Positions 42,134 through 50,299 of a DNA stretch of 64,000 nt are shown here, one piece after another. Position 1 is the first letter of the stretch. Every line of letters begins with the position of its first letter. The translations under genes were made by a program, and so were the position numbers. The notes under the pieces are model-generated. The model made no database searches. It was not told where the DNA came from and was given only the letters and a program-made list of their open reading frames with translations. Source of the DNA: Catellatospora tritici (lineage in GTDB: Bacteria; Actinomycetota; Actinomycetes; Mycobacteriales; Micromonosporaceae); the NCBI RefSeq assembly GCF_019083965.1, contig NZ_JAHRCY010000002.1, positions 124,001-188,000 of the forward strand, in the 5' to 3' direction.

Positions 42134-43141
42134 TCAGCCCGCGTATCCGTTGCTGGTGTAGGTGCGCGAGAAGGTGCCGGGGATGGTGAAGTACTCCGCC
42201 GACAGCTTCGCCGGGTTGGTGGCCAGCTCGCCCCGGCCCGGCACGTCGTTGCCGTCGTCCCAGCCCCACGGGGCGTTGGCCGAGTTGGTGCTGCACCCGA
42301 ACGTGCCCGAGCCGCAGCCGCCGGTGGTGTCCCCGGCGAACGTGCCGTAGCTCGCGAACAGGGTGCTGTTGTTGCGCTGGGCCCACAGGCCGCCCGACGC
42401 GAAGATGTCGATCAGCTCGTACTGCACGTCGCGGTCGTTGCCGCTGCTGGGCACCTCGGCCACGGTGGACGGGTAGTACACCAGCCCGTCACCGTTGATG
42501 TTGTACTGCGGGTACGCCTTCAGGCCGTGGCCCTTGGCCTCCTGCGCGGTGACCGGGTGCTGGAACGAGTCGTGCGGCGAGGCGGCCAGCTGCAGCGTGC
42601 CGTCGATGCTCTCGTTGCCGCTGGTCCAGTTGCTCCCGCTCGGGGCGTACGAGAAGAAGTCCGTGTGCGCCACGGTGACCGCCGAGCGCAGCACCCCGTA
42701 GGTAGAACCGTCCTTCTCGACGGCCAGCAGCACACCCTCGCCGTCGTTCTCGTGCTCGGTCTCGAAGAACGGGTGGTCCACCCAGTCACGCGGGTGGAAG
42801 AACAGGTAGGTGAGGTACCAGTGGGTGCCGGTCTCCACCACCGAGTAGTAGGCGTACGCGGCGAAGTTGGCGTTCGCGGCGCCGGCGTTGTCCCAGTTGT
42901 TGCGCCCGGTCAGGTCGCCGTCGAAGTCGACCTTCGTGAGGTAGTCGGACTTGCCGCCCAGCGCGTGGTCGCCGGTGGCGTCCACGTCCTGGTAGTGGAT
43001 CGGCGCCCAGCGCAGGGCGAGCTGTGCCGGGGTGACGGCGGCGCTCGCCGGGGTGGGCGCGAGCAGCCCGCCGGTGACCAGCGCGGCGGCGAGGGTGGCC
43101 GCCACGACGGTCCTGCGGACGGAGGCGAGGGTGTCGAGCAT
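42134..43141 (-). CDS. Secreted protein of unknown function
   Basis: A 335-residue protein with a Sec signal peptide (VVAATLAAALVTGGLLAPTPASA). The mature part starts VTPAQLALRWAPIHYQDVD and contains GGKSDYLTKVDFDGDLTGRNNWDN, then HWYLTYLFFHPRDWVD and FETEHENDGEGVLLAVEKDG. The His/Asp/Glu-rich middle could bind metal and faintly recalls necrosis-inducing (NPP1) or Vps62-type proteins, but I do not assign it. A CGSGTFGCS pair near the C-terminus may form a disulfide. GGGAG lies 7 bases before the ATG. Confidence 0.75.
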   Translation of the reverse strand: MLDTLASVRRTVVAATLAAALVTGGLLAPTPASAAVTPAQLALRWAPIHYQDVDATGDHALGGKSDYLTKVDFDGDLTGRNNWDNAGAANANFAAYAYYSVVETGTHWYLTYLFFHPRDWVDHPFFETEHENDGEGVLLAVEKDGSTYGVLRSAVTVAHTDFFSYAPSGSNWTSGNESIDGTLQLAASPHDSFQHPVTAQEAKGHGLKAYPQYNINGDGLVYYPSTVAEVPSSGNDRDVQYELIDIFASGGLWAQRNNSTLFASYGTFAGDTTGGCGSGTFGCSTNSANAPWGWDDGNDVPGRGELATNPAKLSAEYFTIPGTFSRTYTSNGYAG

Positions 43142-43260
43142 GTGCGCTCCCAGGTCGGTAGGGATTGACCGATGGGAATGCTAGGTGCTCGCGGCCCCCC
43201 GCGGTATGACTGAATAACGAAGATCAGATTGATATCGGATGTGGACTGGCTGTCGCAGGT

Positions 43261-43321
43261 GCAGTTTCAGGGAAAGTGCTGGAATCTTGGCGCTGATTCG
43301 TGCACTTTCCCCGAAAACTGC
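43261..43321. repeat. Family A inverted repeat, copy 4
   Basis: Left arm GCAGTTTCAGGGAAAGTGC and right arm GCACTTTCCCCGAAAACTGC (43302-43321) pair with one mismatch and one extra A. The loop again contains GGAATCTTGG. It lies downstream of the M23 gene and upstream of the secreted-protein promoter. Confidence 0.85.
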
Positions 43322-43338
43322 GGCACCAGTGAGCGGGG

Positions 43339-44691
43339 TCAGCTGGCGAAGACGGCGGCACGTCCGGCGATGGTCACCGCGCTGATCGCCGTGGCGGGCA
43401 CGCCCGTGTCGACCGGCAGCATGGAGCCGCGTTCACCGGCGACGTGCACGCGGCCGCCGATGATGGTGTACACGTGCTGGAAGCCGCCGAGGTCGACCGC
43501 GGCCAGGGTGTCGGCGGCGCCGGAGATGCCGGTGTACCGGTTGACCCAGCCCGAGCCGCTTTCGGCCACGTAGACGTTGCCGTGGTCCGTGCTGTAGAGC
43601 ACCGTCGTGGCTCCGGCACGGACCGTGGCGACGGCGCTGGCCGGGATGCGCAGGTCCACGTCGGTCCAGCCACCGGCACCGCCGGTCGCCTGGTGCACCG
43701 ATCCGTTCACGACGGTGTAGAGCACCGGCGAGCCGTCGACGTACACCGCCGACAGGGTCGTCGGGCTGACGCCGAAGACGCCGGTCGGCACCGGACGCCA
43801 GCCGTTGTCGCTGCGCGCCTCGTATACGGCGCCGTCGACGACGACGTACACGCGGCGGACGCCGTCGACGTCCAGGGCCGCCAGTGCGGAGCCCGCGAGC
43901 CCGGTGAGCCCGGTGTACGCCGGCAGCCAACCACCGGAACGGCTGGACTCGTACACCTTGCCGTCGGCGACGGTGTAGAGGACCGTGTCGCCGCCGGACT
44001 CGATCGCCGCCAGCGCGGTGCCGGTGACCGGCGCGGCCGCGCCGACCGGCCGGGCGTGCCAGCCCTTGTCGCTGCGCAGCTCCCGCACCGGGTGACCGCC
44101 CGTGCCACAGTTGGCGCTGGTCAGGTGCTGGTCGGGGGAGGTCGGCCCGGCGACGTGCAGCGGACCGGTGGCCGCGCTGCCATCCGAGGTGATGCCCGAG
44201 GCGACCCCGTCGAACCAGGCCTCCGTCTTCACCCCGTCGAGCAGCTGCTCGTAGTGCAGGTGCGGGCCGCTGGAGTGGCCGGTGGTGCCGACCTTGCCGA
44301 GCTGCTGTCCGACCGTCACGACCTGGCCCTTGGTCACCATCGGCGACTCGACCATGTGCAGGTACATCGTCTCCCAGCCGCCGCCGTGGTCGACGCGCAC
44401 GTGCCAGCCGCCACCGTCGCCCCAGCCCGCGAAGACGACCGTGCCGGGGGCGGAGGACAGGATCGGGCGCCCGAGGCTGCCGCCCGGACCGTCGAAGGTG
44501 AAGTCGATGTCGTAGTCGTCGTGCCCGCTGTAGGTCGACAACTGCCACGACTCGCCGCAGGGGAACGGCAGCGCGAACAGCGGCCGAGGGGTCGACGCCT
44601 CGGCACCGATGGAGGTGGCCATCCAGGTGCCCGCGGCGGCGAGGGTTACCGCGCAGGCGCCACCGAGGACGCGGACGAATCTTGTGTGCAA
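43339..44691 (-). CDS. Secreted M23-family metallopeptidase with C-terminal beta-propeller-like repeats
   Basis: A 450-residue protein. After a signal peptide (VLGGACAVTLAAAGTWMATSIGAEA) comes an M23 LytM domain (about 35-165): metal ligands in STYSGHDDYDIDFTF and SSGPHLHYEQ, with LSSAPGTVVFAG and MYLHMVESPMVTKGQVV between. A repeat region follows (about 215-450) of five to six blades of about 45 residues (VLYTVADGKVYESSRSGGWLPAYTG, VYVVVDGAVYEARSDNGWRPVPTG), as in tachylectin or sialidase-like propellers, perhaps for glycan binding. It should cut peptidoglycan cross-links. TTG 44691 is favoured by GGAAGG 7 bases upstream. Confidence 0.85.
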   Translation of the reverse strand: MHTRFVRVLGGACAVTLAAAGTWMATSIGAEASTPRPLFALPFPCGESWQLSTYSGHDDYDIDFTFDGPGGSLGRPILSSAPGTVVFAGWGDGGGWHVRVDHGGGWETMYLHMVESPMVTKGQVVTVGQQLGKVGTTGHSSGPHLHYEQLLDGVKTEAWFDGVASGITSDGSAATGPLHVAGPTSPDQHLTSANCGTGGHPVRELRSDKGWHARPVGAAAPVTGTALAAIESGGDTVLYTVADGKVYESSRSGGWLPAYTGLTGLAGSALAALDVDGVRRVYVVVDGAVYEARSDNGWRPVPTGVFGVSPTTLSAVYVDGSPVLYTVVNGSVHQATGGAGGWTDVDLRIPASAVATVRAGATTVLYSTDHGNVYVAESGSGWVNRYTGISGAADTLAAVDLGGFQHVYTIIGGRVHVAGERGSMLPVDTGVPATAISAVTIAGRAAVFAS

Positions 44692-44826
44692 AAGGGAGCC
44701 TTCCGAGAGGGATGCCGCTACTGCGGCCACGGAGGATCCATGGTAGCCAGCAATTCCAATATCGACATGTTCGACAATCCGTACACGATCGTGTGCTGTC
44801 CGCCCTGATCGGGCTAGGATCGCGCC

Positions 44827-45558
44827 GTGTCCCTACGCGTCGGGGCGTGCCAGACGCCGGAGCTGATCGGTGACATCGACGCGGCGTTGACCTGCCTGGA
44901 AGGCTTCGCCGCCGCCGAGCAGGCCCGCGACCTCGACCTCTTGCTGTTTCCGGAAGGCTTCCTGCAGGGCTACCTGGTCGAGCCGGACCACCTCAACCGG
45001 TGCGCGATGAGCCTGGACTCGGAGGCGTTCGCGGCGGTGCTGCGGCGGCTGCGCCCCATTCGGCAGACGCTGGTGTTCGGGCTGATCGAGGCCGACGACA
45101 CCGACCTCTACGTGTCGCAGGCCGTGGTGACGGGCGGGCGGTTGGCGGGGGTGTACCGCAAGACGCACCTGACCGAGGGCGAGACGTACTTCACCGCCGG
45201 GCAGGAGTATCCGACGTTCGTGTGCAATGGGGTCCGGTTCGGGATCAACATCTGCTACGACACCCGGTTTCCGGAGGCGGCGGCCGCGGTGGCGGGGCAG
45301 GGGGCGCGGCTGCTACTCGTACCGGCGCAGAACATGATGCGGCGGCCCGCCGCACTGGAGTGGAAGCACCGGCACAACGAGATCCGCGCCGACCGCGTCC
45401 GCGAGACACACATGTGGCTGGTCTCCGCCGACGTCTGTGGCGAACGTGACGAGTCGCGTGTCGGGTGGGGCCCCACCTGCGTGATGGCTCCGGACGCCCG
45501 CGTCCTTGCCCAGGTCCCGTTCGGTGTTTCGGGTATGGTCACTGCGGTCGTGCGCTGA
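44827..45558 (+). CDS. Carbon-nitrogen hydrolase (nitrilase superfamily)
   Basis: A 243-residue nitrilase-superfamily protein with the Glu-Lys-Cys triad: Glu in LLLFPEGFLQGY, Lys in VYRKTHLTEGE and Cys in FGINICYDTRFPEAA. A second Glu lies in EWKHRHNEIRADR. The family hydrolyses amides (for example omega-amidase or N-carbamoyl amide substrates); which one is not clear. GTG 44827 yields the usual MSLRVGACQTPE opening. It stands alone on its strand. Confidence 0.92.
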   Translation: MSLRVGACQTPELIGDIDAALTCLEGFAAAEQARDLDLLLFPEGFLQGYLVEPDHLNRCAMSLDSEAFAAVLRRLRPIRQTLVFGLIEADDTDLYVSQAVVTGGRLAGVYRKTHLTEGETYFTAGQEYPTFVCNGVRFGINICYDTRFPEAAAAVAGQGARLLLVPAQNMMRRPAALEWKHRHNEIRADRVRETHMWLVSADVCGERDESRVGWGPTCVMAPDARVLAQVPFGVSGMVTAVVR

Positions 45559-45578
45559 CCTGAGACTGAGCCATGACG

Positions 45579-46175
45579 TCAGGTCCACAGGCGATACAGG
45601 CCGTAGCCAACCGCGCCCAGGCAGTAGAGCATCAGGACGAGCAGGCCCAGGACCAGGACGTGGCCGATGAAAGCGGTCACGATCGCGCCGAAACCGCGGT
45701 CGACCGCGGTGATGCGCTGGTTGGCCGGGTGATAGCGGACCTCGACGCGGCTGCCCACCTGCGGCTCCTGGAAGCCGAGGTACACCTTCCGGTTGAAGGC
45801 GTGTCCCGAGTTGGTGCGTCCGGACACCCGGGCCCGCCAGGAGTAACCGGCTTCGCTGTCGTACTCGGGATAGGTCTCCTCGATCACGGCCAGGACGACC
45901 TCGCCGCTGATCCGCAGCCGCCAGTCCTGCCAATAGGTGCGGGCCAGCGCGTACGACCCCCAGGTCAGCAGCGCGACGGCCACGATGCCGCCCGCGCTGA
46001 GCGCCACCGGCCCGACCTCCCGGCTGCCGTCGTCGCGCGCGTTGAGCAGCGCCGTCGCCAGCCCGCCGCAGAGGCACACCGACAGCAGCAGCGCGACGAC
46101 GACGCAGCCGATGCGGCGGGCGCGGCTCGGCGGCTTGGGGATCTCGCCGTATCGGCGGTCGTCGTCGACAGTCAT
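45579..46175 (-). CDS. DUF3592-like membrane protein
   Basis: A 198-residue protein with two N-terminal helices (IGCVVVALLLSVCLCGGLATALL; GGIVAVALLTWGSYALA), a soluble beta region (VVLAVIEETYPEYDSEAGYSWRARVSGRTNSGHAFNRKVYLGFQEPQVGSRVEVRYHPANQ) and a C-terminal helix. The V-x-YHPxxP-like motif (VRYHPANQRI) is typical of DUF3592. Function unknown. ATG 46175 is preferred over GTG 46181. Confidence 0.8.
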   Translation of the reverse strand: MTVDDDRRYGEIPKPPSRARRIGCVVVALLLSVCLCGGLATALLNARDDGSREVGPVALSAGGIVAVALLTWGSYALARTYWQDWRLRISGEVVLAVIEETYPEYDSEAGYSWRARVSGRTNSGHAFNRKVYLGFQEPQVGSRVEVRYHPANQRITAVDRGFGAIVTAFIGHVLVLGLLVLMLYCLGAVGYGLYRLWT

Positions 46176-46248
46176 AGCCACATGTTTCTATGCCGCCGCA
46201 ACCGGCGCGTCAATGTCATATGGGCGGTGCCCGGCGGCGCTCACGCTG

Positions 46249-46944
46249 CTACTGGCGGCAGCGGGCAGCAGTTGACCCGAGCGAGCCACTGACGTAGCCG
46301 ACGGTGTCGCCCTCGCGCAGCCTGGCACCGGGTGTGCGGTCACGCCAGCAGGCAGCATGCGTCTCGGACCGCAGTTCGAGATGTACGTGCGGCCCCGTCC
46401 AGCAGTTCGGCCCACCCGTGTCGGCGCCGCCCAGGTCGGCAACCGTGCCCAGGACCGCACCGGGGGCGACCACGGCGCCGATCCGTAGTTTCCGGTCGCG
46501 CCGCAGGTGGGCGTAGGTGACTCGGCCCAGCAGGGTCTTCTCGTAGTAGAGCCCGACGGTGACGAAGTCGCCGCCGCCCCCGGCCCGGCAGGCGTCGCCG
46601 TCCACGATCTGGGTGATCTCGGCGGTGACGCGGCCGGAGTCGGCGGTGACGCGGAAGACGACCGGCGTACCGGCGTCCACGCGCAGGTCCGCGGCCCACT
46701 GATTCATCGGCTGTGCCTTGCCCAGCCGATGGTGCCCGCCCACGGGGGTTGAGCCTGGCTCGCCCGCGCGGCCCCACCGGCCGTCGACCGGGCTGCCTAC
46801 CGCGACGGCCGGTCGGGTCGTCTCGGCGGCCGGACGGGGCGCCTGGGCGGGCAGGTTCGGGCTGGTCGGGTCCGGTGGTGGCGCGGTGCATCCGGTGGCC
46901 AGGGCGAGCACGAGGGCGGCCACGCCCAGACGCCGAACGGGCAT
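46249..46944 (-). CDS. M23-like peptidase-domain lipoprotein
   Basis: A 231-residue protein with a lipoprotein signal peptide (MPVRRLGVAALVLALATGC). The C-terminal part has the LytM ending RVTYAHLRRDRKLRIGAVVAPGAVLGTVADLGG and TGPHVHLELRS (His-x-His). The first metal site (H...D) is not obvious in GGHHRLGKAQPMNQW, so it may be a degenerate LytM domain that regulates rather than cuts peptidoglycan. The start at 46944 is set by the signal peptide. It is divergent from the streptogrisin-like gene. Confidence 0.8.
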   Translation of the reverse strand: MPVRRLGVAALVLALATGCTAPPPDPTSPNLPAQAPRPAAETTRPAVAVGSPVDGRWGRAGEPGSTPVGGHHRLGKAQPMNQWAADLRVDAGTPVVFRVTADSGRVTAEITQIVDGDACRAGGGGDFVTVGLYYEKTLLGRVTYAHLRRDRKLRIGAVVAPGAVLGTVADLGGADTGGPNCWTGPHVHLELRSETHAACWRDRTPGARLREGDTVGYVSGSLGSTAARCRQ

Positions 46945-47117
46945 CGGACTGTCCTCCTCGCTGTCGGCCGGGCGGCCCTTCACCGTAGCGGCCGCTCGCA
47001 CGGGCGGGTCGTCGCTGCATACGGGCCGCAACGCAAGGGTTTTCCCTCTATCGACCGACATGAGTCAGTTCCTAGGCTGACCCGCATTCCTGGAATCCCT
47101 CAGAAGGAGTGTGGACA

Positions 47118-48932
47118 GTGGACGCTCGTGTCCCGCGCCGAGCGGCGATCGCCGCCGTCGCGTTGATGTGCGCCCTGGCCGCGGCGCCCCCCGCCGCGGC
47201 GAGCCCGTCCGGTGGCGCGGCCGATCCGCCGCTGCTGGCCGCCATGCAGCGCGACTTCGGCCTGACCCGGGCCGGCGCGCTGGCCCGGGTCGCCGCCGAG
47301 CAGCGCGCCGAGCAGGCCCTGGACCGGCTGCGCGGCCCACTGGCGCTGCGGCCGGGTCAGGCCTGGTTCGACCCGACCGCCGGTTCGCTCACGGTCGCGG
47401 TCACCGACGCCGCCACCGCCGACCGGGTACGCGCCGCGGGGGCGACCGCGTTGGTGGTGCGGTTCGGCACCGCCCGCCTGGCCCGGGTCGCCGACCGGAT
47501 CGCCGCGCTGGGTGTGCCCGCCGCCGTGACCGGCTGGGGCGTCGACGCCGCGGCCGATCGCGTCGTGGTGACCGTCGACGGCAGCCGCCTCGACGCGGCG
47601 GCAGGTCGTGCGGTCGACCGCGTCCGGGCGCTCGGCGAGATGGTGCGGGTGCGGCAGGTGTCGCAGGCGCCGGTGCAGCACGGCGGGGACGTGCGCGGTG
47701 GTGACAAGTGGGTGCCCGGCACCGAGGGCCCGTGCACCATCGGCTTCGCGGTCACCGGCAGCGGCGGCAGTCGTCACTTCCTGAGCGCCGGGCACTGCAC
47801 CAACGACGTCAACCAGGCCGCGTACGGCAAGGACGGGACCCGGATCGGCACCTCCAACGTCGGCGGAAACCACACCGTCAACGCGATGGAGGGCGACTTC
47901 GGGCTGATCGACGTCGACCAGGCGGGCTGGACGCTGTCGCCGGTCGTCACCGCGAACGGCGTCGCCGCCGACGTCACGATCACCGGGTCCAAGGACGCCG
48001 TGGTCGGGACGGCGGTGTGCCACTCGGGCACGACCAGCAAGTGGAAGTGCGGCTCGGTCACCAAGGTCAACCAGACCGTCAACTACGGCTCGTTCAGCGT
48101 CGGCGGGTTGACCTACGCCAGCACCTGCGGTCAGTCGGGGGACTCCGGCGGCGCCTGGGTGACCGTGTCCGACGCCAAGGCGGTCGGCCTGCACGAGGGC
48201 GGCTACTCCGACAGCTGCGGGCAGCAGGAGGCGTGGTTCCAGCCGGTCAACGAGGCACTGGCCAAGTGGAACCTGACCCTGGTCACCGGCGGTGGCGGCG
48301 GCGGTGACACGACCGCGCCCACGGTGCCGGGCAACCTGCGCGCCACCGGCACCACCAGCTCCAGCGTGTCGCTGGCCTGGGACGCCGCGACCGACAACGT
48401 CGGCGTCACCGGGTACGACGTGTACCAGGGCGGAACGCTGGCCACGTCGGTGAGCGGGACGACCGCGACGGTGACCGGGCTGGCCTCGGGGACGGCGTAC
48501 ACGTTCACGGTGCGGGCGCGCGACGCGGCGGGCAACACGTCGGCGGCGAGCGGCGCCGTCACCGCGACGACCCAGACCGGGGGCGGCGGCACCCGGACGT
48601 TCAGCAGCACGACGACGGTGTTCATCCCCGATCCGGGCACCGTGGACAGCCCGGTGACCTCGACCGCGAGCGGCTCGGCCGCCTCGTCGGTGGCGGTGAC
48701 GGTGACCGCGTCGCACTTCTGCGGCCAGGACCTGCGCCTGGAACTGGTCGCCCCGAACGGCACGGTCTACCTGCTCAAGTCCGCCTCGACCGGCGCCTGC
48801 ACCAACTACAGCGGCGGCACCTACACGGCCACGGGGGTGTCGGCACCGGCGGCGGGGACCTGGAAGCTGCGGGTCACCGACACCAGGTCGTGGAACTTCG
48901 GCAACGTCAGCGGCTGGTCAGTGACCCTGTGA
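47118..48932 (+). CDS. Secreted alpha-lytic/streptogrisin-type serine protease with FN3 and P-domain
   Basis: A 604-residue preproprotease. Signal peptide about 1-30 (AAIAAVALMCALAAAPPAAA); propeptide about 30-190 with repeated chaperone-like segments; S1 protease about 195-390 with the triad His (FLSAGHCTN), Asp (EGDFGLIDVD) and Ser (CGQSGDSGGAW). A Gly-rich linker leads to a fibronectin III domain (about 400-485; TAPTVPGNLRATGTTSSSVSLAWDAATDN), and the last 110 residues are a proprotein-convertase P-domain (TVFIPDPGTVDSPVTSTA, then DLRLELVAPNGTVYLLKS). GTG 47118 has AAGGAG 9 bases upstream; GTG 47109 is too close to it. Confidence 0.93.
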   Translation: MDARVPRRAAIAAVALMCALAAAPPAAASPSGGAADPPLLAAMQRDFGLTRAGALARVAAEQRAEQALDRLRGPLALRPGQAWFDPTAGSLTVAVTDAATADRVRAAGATALVVRFGTARLARVADRIAALGVPAAVTGWGVDAAADRVVVTVDGSRLDAAAGRAVDRVRALGEMVRVRQVSQAPVQHGGDVRGGDKWVPGTEGPCTIGFAVTGSGGSRHFLSAGHCTNDVNQAAYGKDGTRIGTSNVGGNHTVNAMEGDFGLIDVDQAGWTLSPVVTANGVAADVTITGSKDAVVGTAVCHSGTTSKWKCGSVTKVNQTVNYGSFSVGGLTYASTCGQSGDSGGAWVTVSDAKAVGLHEGGYSDSCGQQEAWFQPVNEALAKWNLTLVTGGGGGGDTTAPTVPGNLRATGTTSSSVSLAWDAATDNVGVTGYDVYQGGTLATSVSGTTATVTGLASGTAYTFTVRARDAAGNTSAASGAVTATTQTGGGGTRTFSSTTTVFIPDPGTVDSPVTSTASGSAASSVAVTVTASHFCGQDLRLELVAPNGTVYLLKSASTGACTNYSGGTYTATGVSAPAAGTWKLRVTDTRSWNFGNVSGWSVTL

Positions 48933-48936
48933 CCGC

Positions 48937-48972
48937 ACACGCCACAGGTTGTGCGCACAACCTGTGGCGTGT
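48937..48972. terminator. 36-bp perfect palindrome terminator
   Basis: Two 18-base halves (ACACGCCACAGGTTGTGC and complement) meet without a loop 5 bases past the protease stop, between convergent genes. It should fold as a hairpin in either transcript. Confidence 0.85.
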
Positions 48973-49016
48973 ACCCCCACGTATGGAATCGGTGCCCGGC
49001 CGTCGCCGGCGGCGGG

Positions 49017-49541
49017 TCAGTCCGACTGGGCGGGGTTGAACAGGTGGAACAGGACGTGGTCCTGCCACCGCCCGGCGATCCGCAGGTACCGGGGCGCGAC
49101 GCCGAACGGCTCGAACCCGTGGCGGGCCAGCACCCGCTGCGACGGGGTGTTGTGCAGCAGCGTCCCGGCCTGGAGGCGGTGCAGGTCGAGCACGGTGAAG
49201 GCGTGCGCGATCGCCTCGCCCAGCGCCCGGCTGGCCAGACCCCTGCCGGTGTACTGCTGCCCGAGGAAGTACCCGATGTGGGCGAACTGGGCCGCGCCCC
49301 GGACGATGTCGTTGATGTTGATCCGCCCGGCGATCCGGTCCCCGTCGGTGATGATCAGCGGCACCATGGCGCCCCGGGCGTACGCGTCGAGGTTGTGCTC
49401 CAGGAAGGACCGCTGCGCGGCGGCGGTGTAGAAGCTCTCGTCGCGGATCGGCTCCCACGGGGCGAGGAAGTCCCGACTGGCGTGTGCCAGCTCGGCCAGC
49501 TCTTCGGCGTCGTCGAGCGACGCGATCCTGGTGATCATCAT
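49017..49541 (-). CDS. GNAT acetyltransferase (RimJ/RimL-like)
   Basis: A 174-residue N-acetyltransferase. It opens MMITRIASLDDAEELAELAHASRDFLAPWEP, a typical RimJ/RimL start, and has the acetyl-CoA loop FLGQQYTGRGLASRALGEAI and the C-terminal NTPSQRVLARHGFEPFGVAPRYLRIAGRWQDHVLFHLF. It may acetylate ribosomal protein N-termini or a small amine. The double ATG at 49541/49538 leaves the exact start open. It sits just upstream of nothing related; the VOC operon begins 50 bases away on the same strand. Confidence 0.88.
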   Translation of the reverse strand: MMITRIASLDDAEELAELAHASRDFLAPWEPIRDESFYTAAAQRSFLEHNLDAYARGAMVPLIITDGDRIAGRININDIVRGAAQFAHIGYFLGQQYTGRGLASRALGEAIAHAFTVLDLHRLQAGTLLHNTPSQRVLARHGFEPFGVAPRYLRIAGRWQDHVLFHLFNPAQSD

Positions 49542-49594
49542 CGGGCCACCGTACCCCGGTCGCGGTGGCGGGTGCCGGGACCGGGGTCGGTCGC

Positions 49595-49978
49595 CTACAT
49601 GTGTGCGATCTGGATCAGATTGCCGCAGGTGTCGTCGAAGACGGCGGTGGTGACCGGGCCCATCTCGGTGGGCGGCTGGGTGAACACGACGCCGAGCTTG
49701 GTCAGTCGCTCGTACTCGGTGTGCACGTTCTCGACGGCGAACGAGGTGAACGGGATGCCGTCGTCGACCAGCGCCGCCTTGAACGGCTTGGCCGCCGGGT
49801 GGGCGTCGGGCTCCAGCACCAGTTCGACACCGTCGGTGTCGTCGGGCGACACCACGGTGAGCCAACTGTGCTCGCCCATCGGGATGTCGTTCTTCTTCAC
49901 GAAGCCGAGCACGTCGGTGTAGAAGGCCAGCGCCTTGGCCTGGTCGTCGACCAGGATGCTGGTGAGGTGGATCTTCAC
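49595..49978 (-). CDS. VOC-superfamily protein (glyoxalase/bleomycin-resistance type)
   Basis: A 127-residue single VOC module: VKIHLTSILVDDQAKALAFYTDVLGFVKKNDIPMGEHSWLTVV, and an ending in VTTAVFDDTCGNLIQIAHM where Glu is replaced by Gln or Asn. Members bind metal or drugs and act as lyases, dioxygenases or resistance proteins. GTG 49978 overlaps the ArsR gene stop by 4 bases (GTGA), so translation is coupled, and it should be controlled by that repressor. Confidence 0.88.
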   Translation of the reverse strand: MKIHLTSILVDDQAKALAFYTDVLGFVKKNDIPMGEHSWLTVVSPDDTDGVELVLEPDAHPAAKPFKAALVDDGIPFTSFAVENVHTEYERLTKLGVVFTQPPTEMGPVTTAVFDDTCGNLIQIAHM

Positions 49979-50262
49979 GGGTTCTCCTGCGCGGTGGGGC
50001 GGATCCAGCGGGTGAGGATCTGCTCGAGCGGTTGCGTGTTCAGGTGGTGGAACTTGTAGCGGCCCTGGCGACGGACCTCCACCAGCCCGGCGGCCTCCAG
50101 CAGGTCGAGGTGCTGCGAGATCGCCTGCCGTGACGAGGTGAGCTGGTGCTTCATGGTCAGGCGGGCGCACAGCTCGAACAGGGTCTGGCCGTCGCGCTCG
50201 GTGAGCTCGTCGAGGATCCTCCTGCGCGTCGGGTCGGCCAGTGCCTTGAAGACGTCACCCAC
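49975..50262 (-). CDS. ArsR-family repressor, operon with VOC gene
   Basis: A winged-helix repressor of 95 residues: VFKALADPTRRRILDELTERDGQTLFELCARL, then the recognition helix SRQAISQHLDLLEAAGLVEVRRQGRYKFHHLN. No metal-binding Cys pair of ArsR/SmtB type is obvious, so the ligand may be organic. I place the start at GTG 50262 because TATAGT (-10) lies 7 bases upstream and TTGATA (-35) a further 18 bases upstream, which suits a leaderless mRNA; GTG 50271 would overlap the -10 box. An operator palindrome covers the spacer. Confidence 0.88.
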   Translation of the reverse strand: MGDVFKALADPTRRRILDELTERDGQTLFELCARLTMKHQLTSSRQAISQHLDLLEAAGLVEVRRQGRYKFHHLNTQPLEQILTRWIRPTAQENP

Positions 50263-50269
50263 GTCAGCC

Positions 50270-50299
50270 ACTATAGGCAAGTAATTGCTTGCCTATCAA
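50270..50299 (-). promoter_or_regulatory. Promoter and autoregulatory operator of the ArsR-VOC operon
   Basis: On the minus strand TTGATA (50294-50299) and TATAGT (50270-50275) are separated by 18 bases. A 24-base palindrome, 50273-50296, with half-site ATAGGCAAG and one central mismatch, fills the spacer and overlaps both boxes. Binding here would block the polymerase. The -35 box overlaps the end of the upstream nitroreductase gene. Confidence 0.75.
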
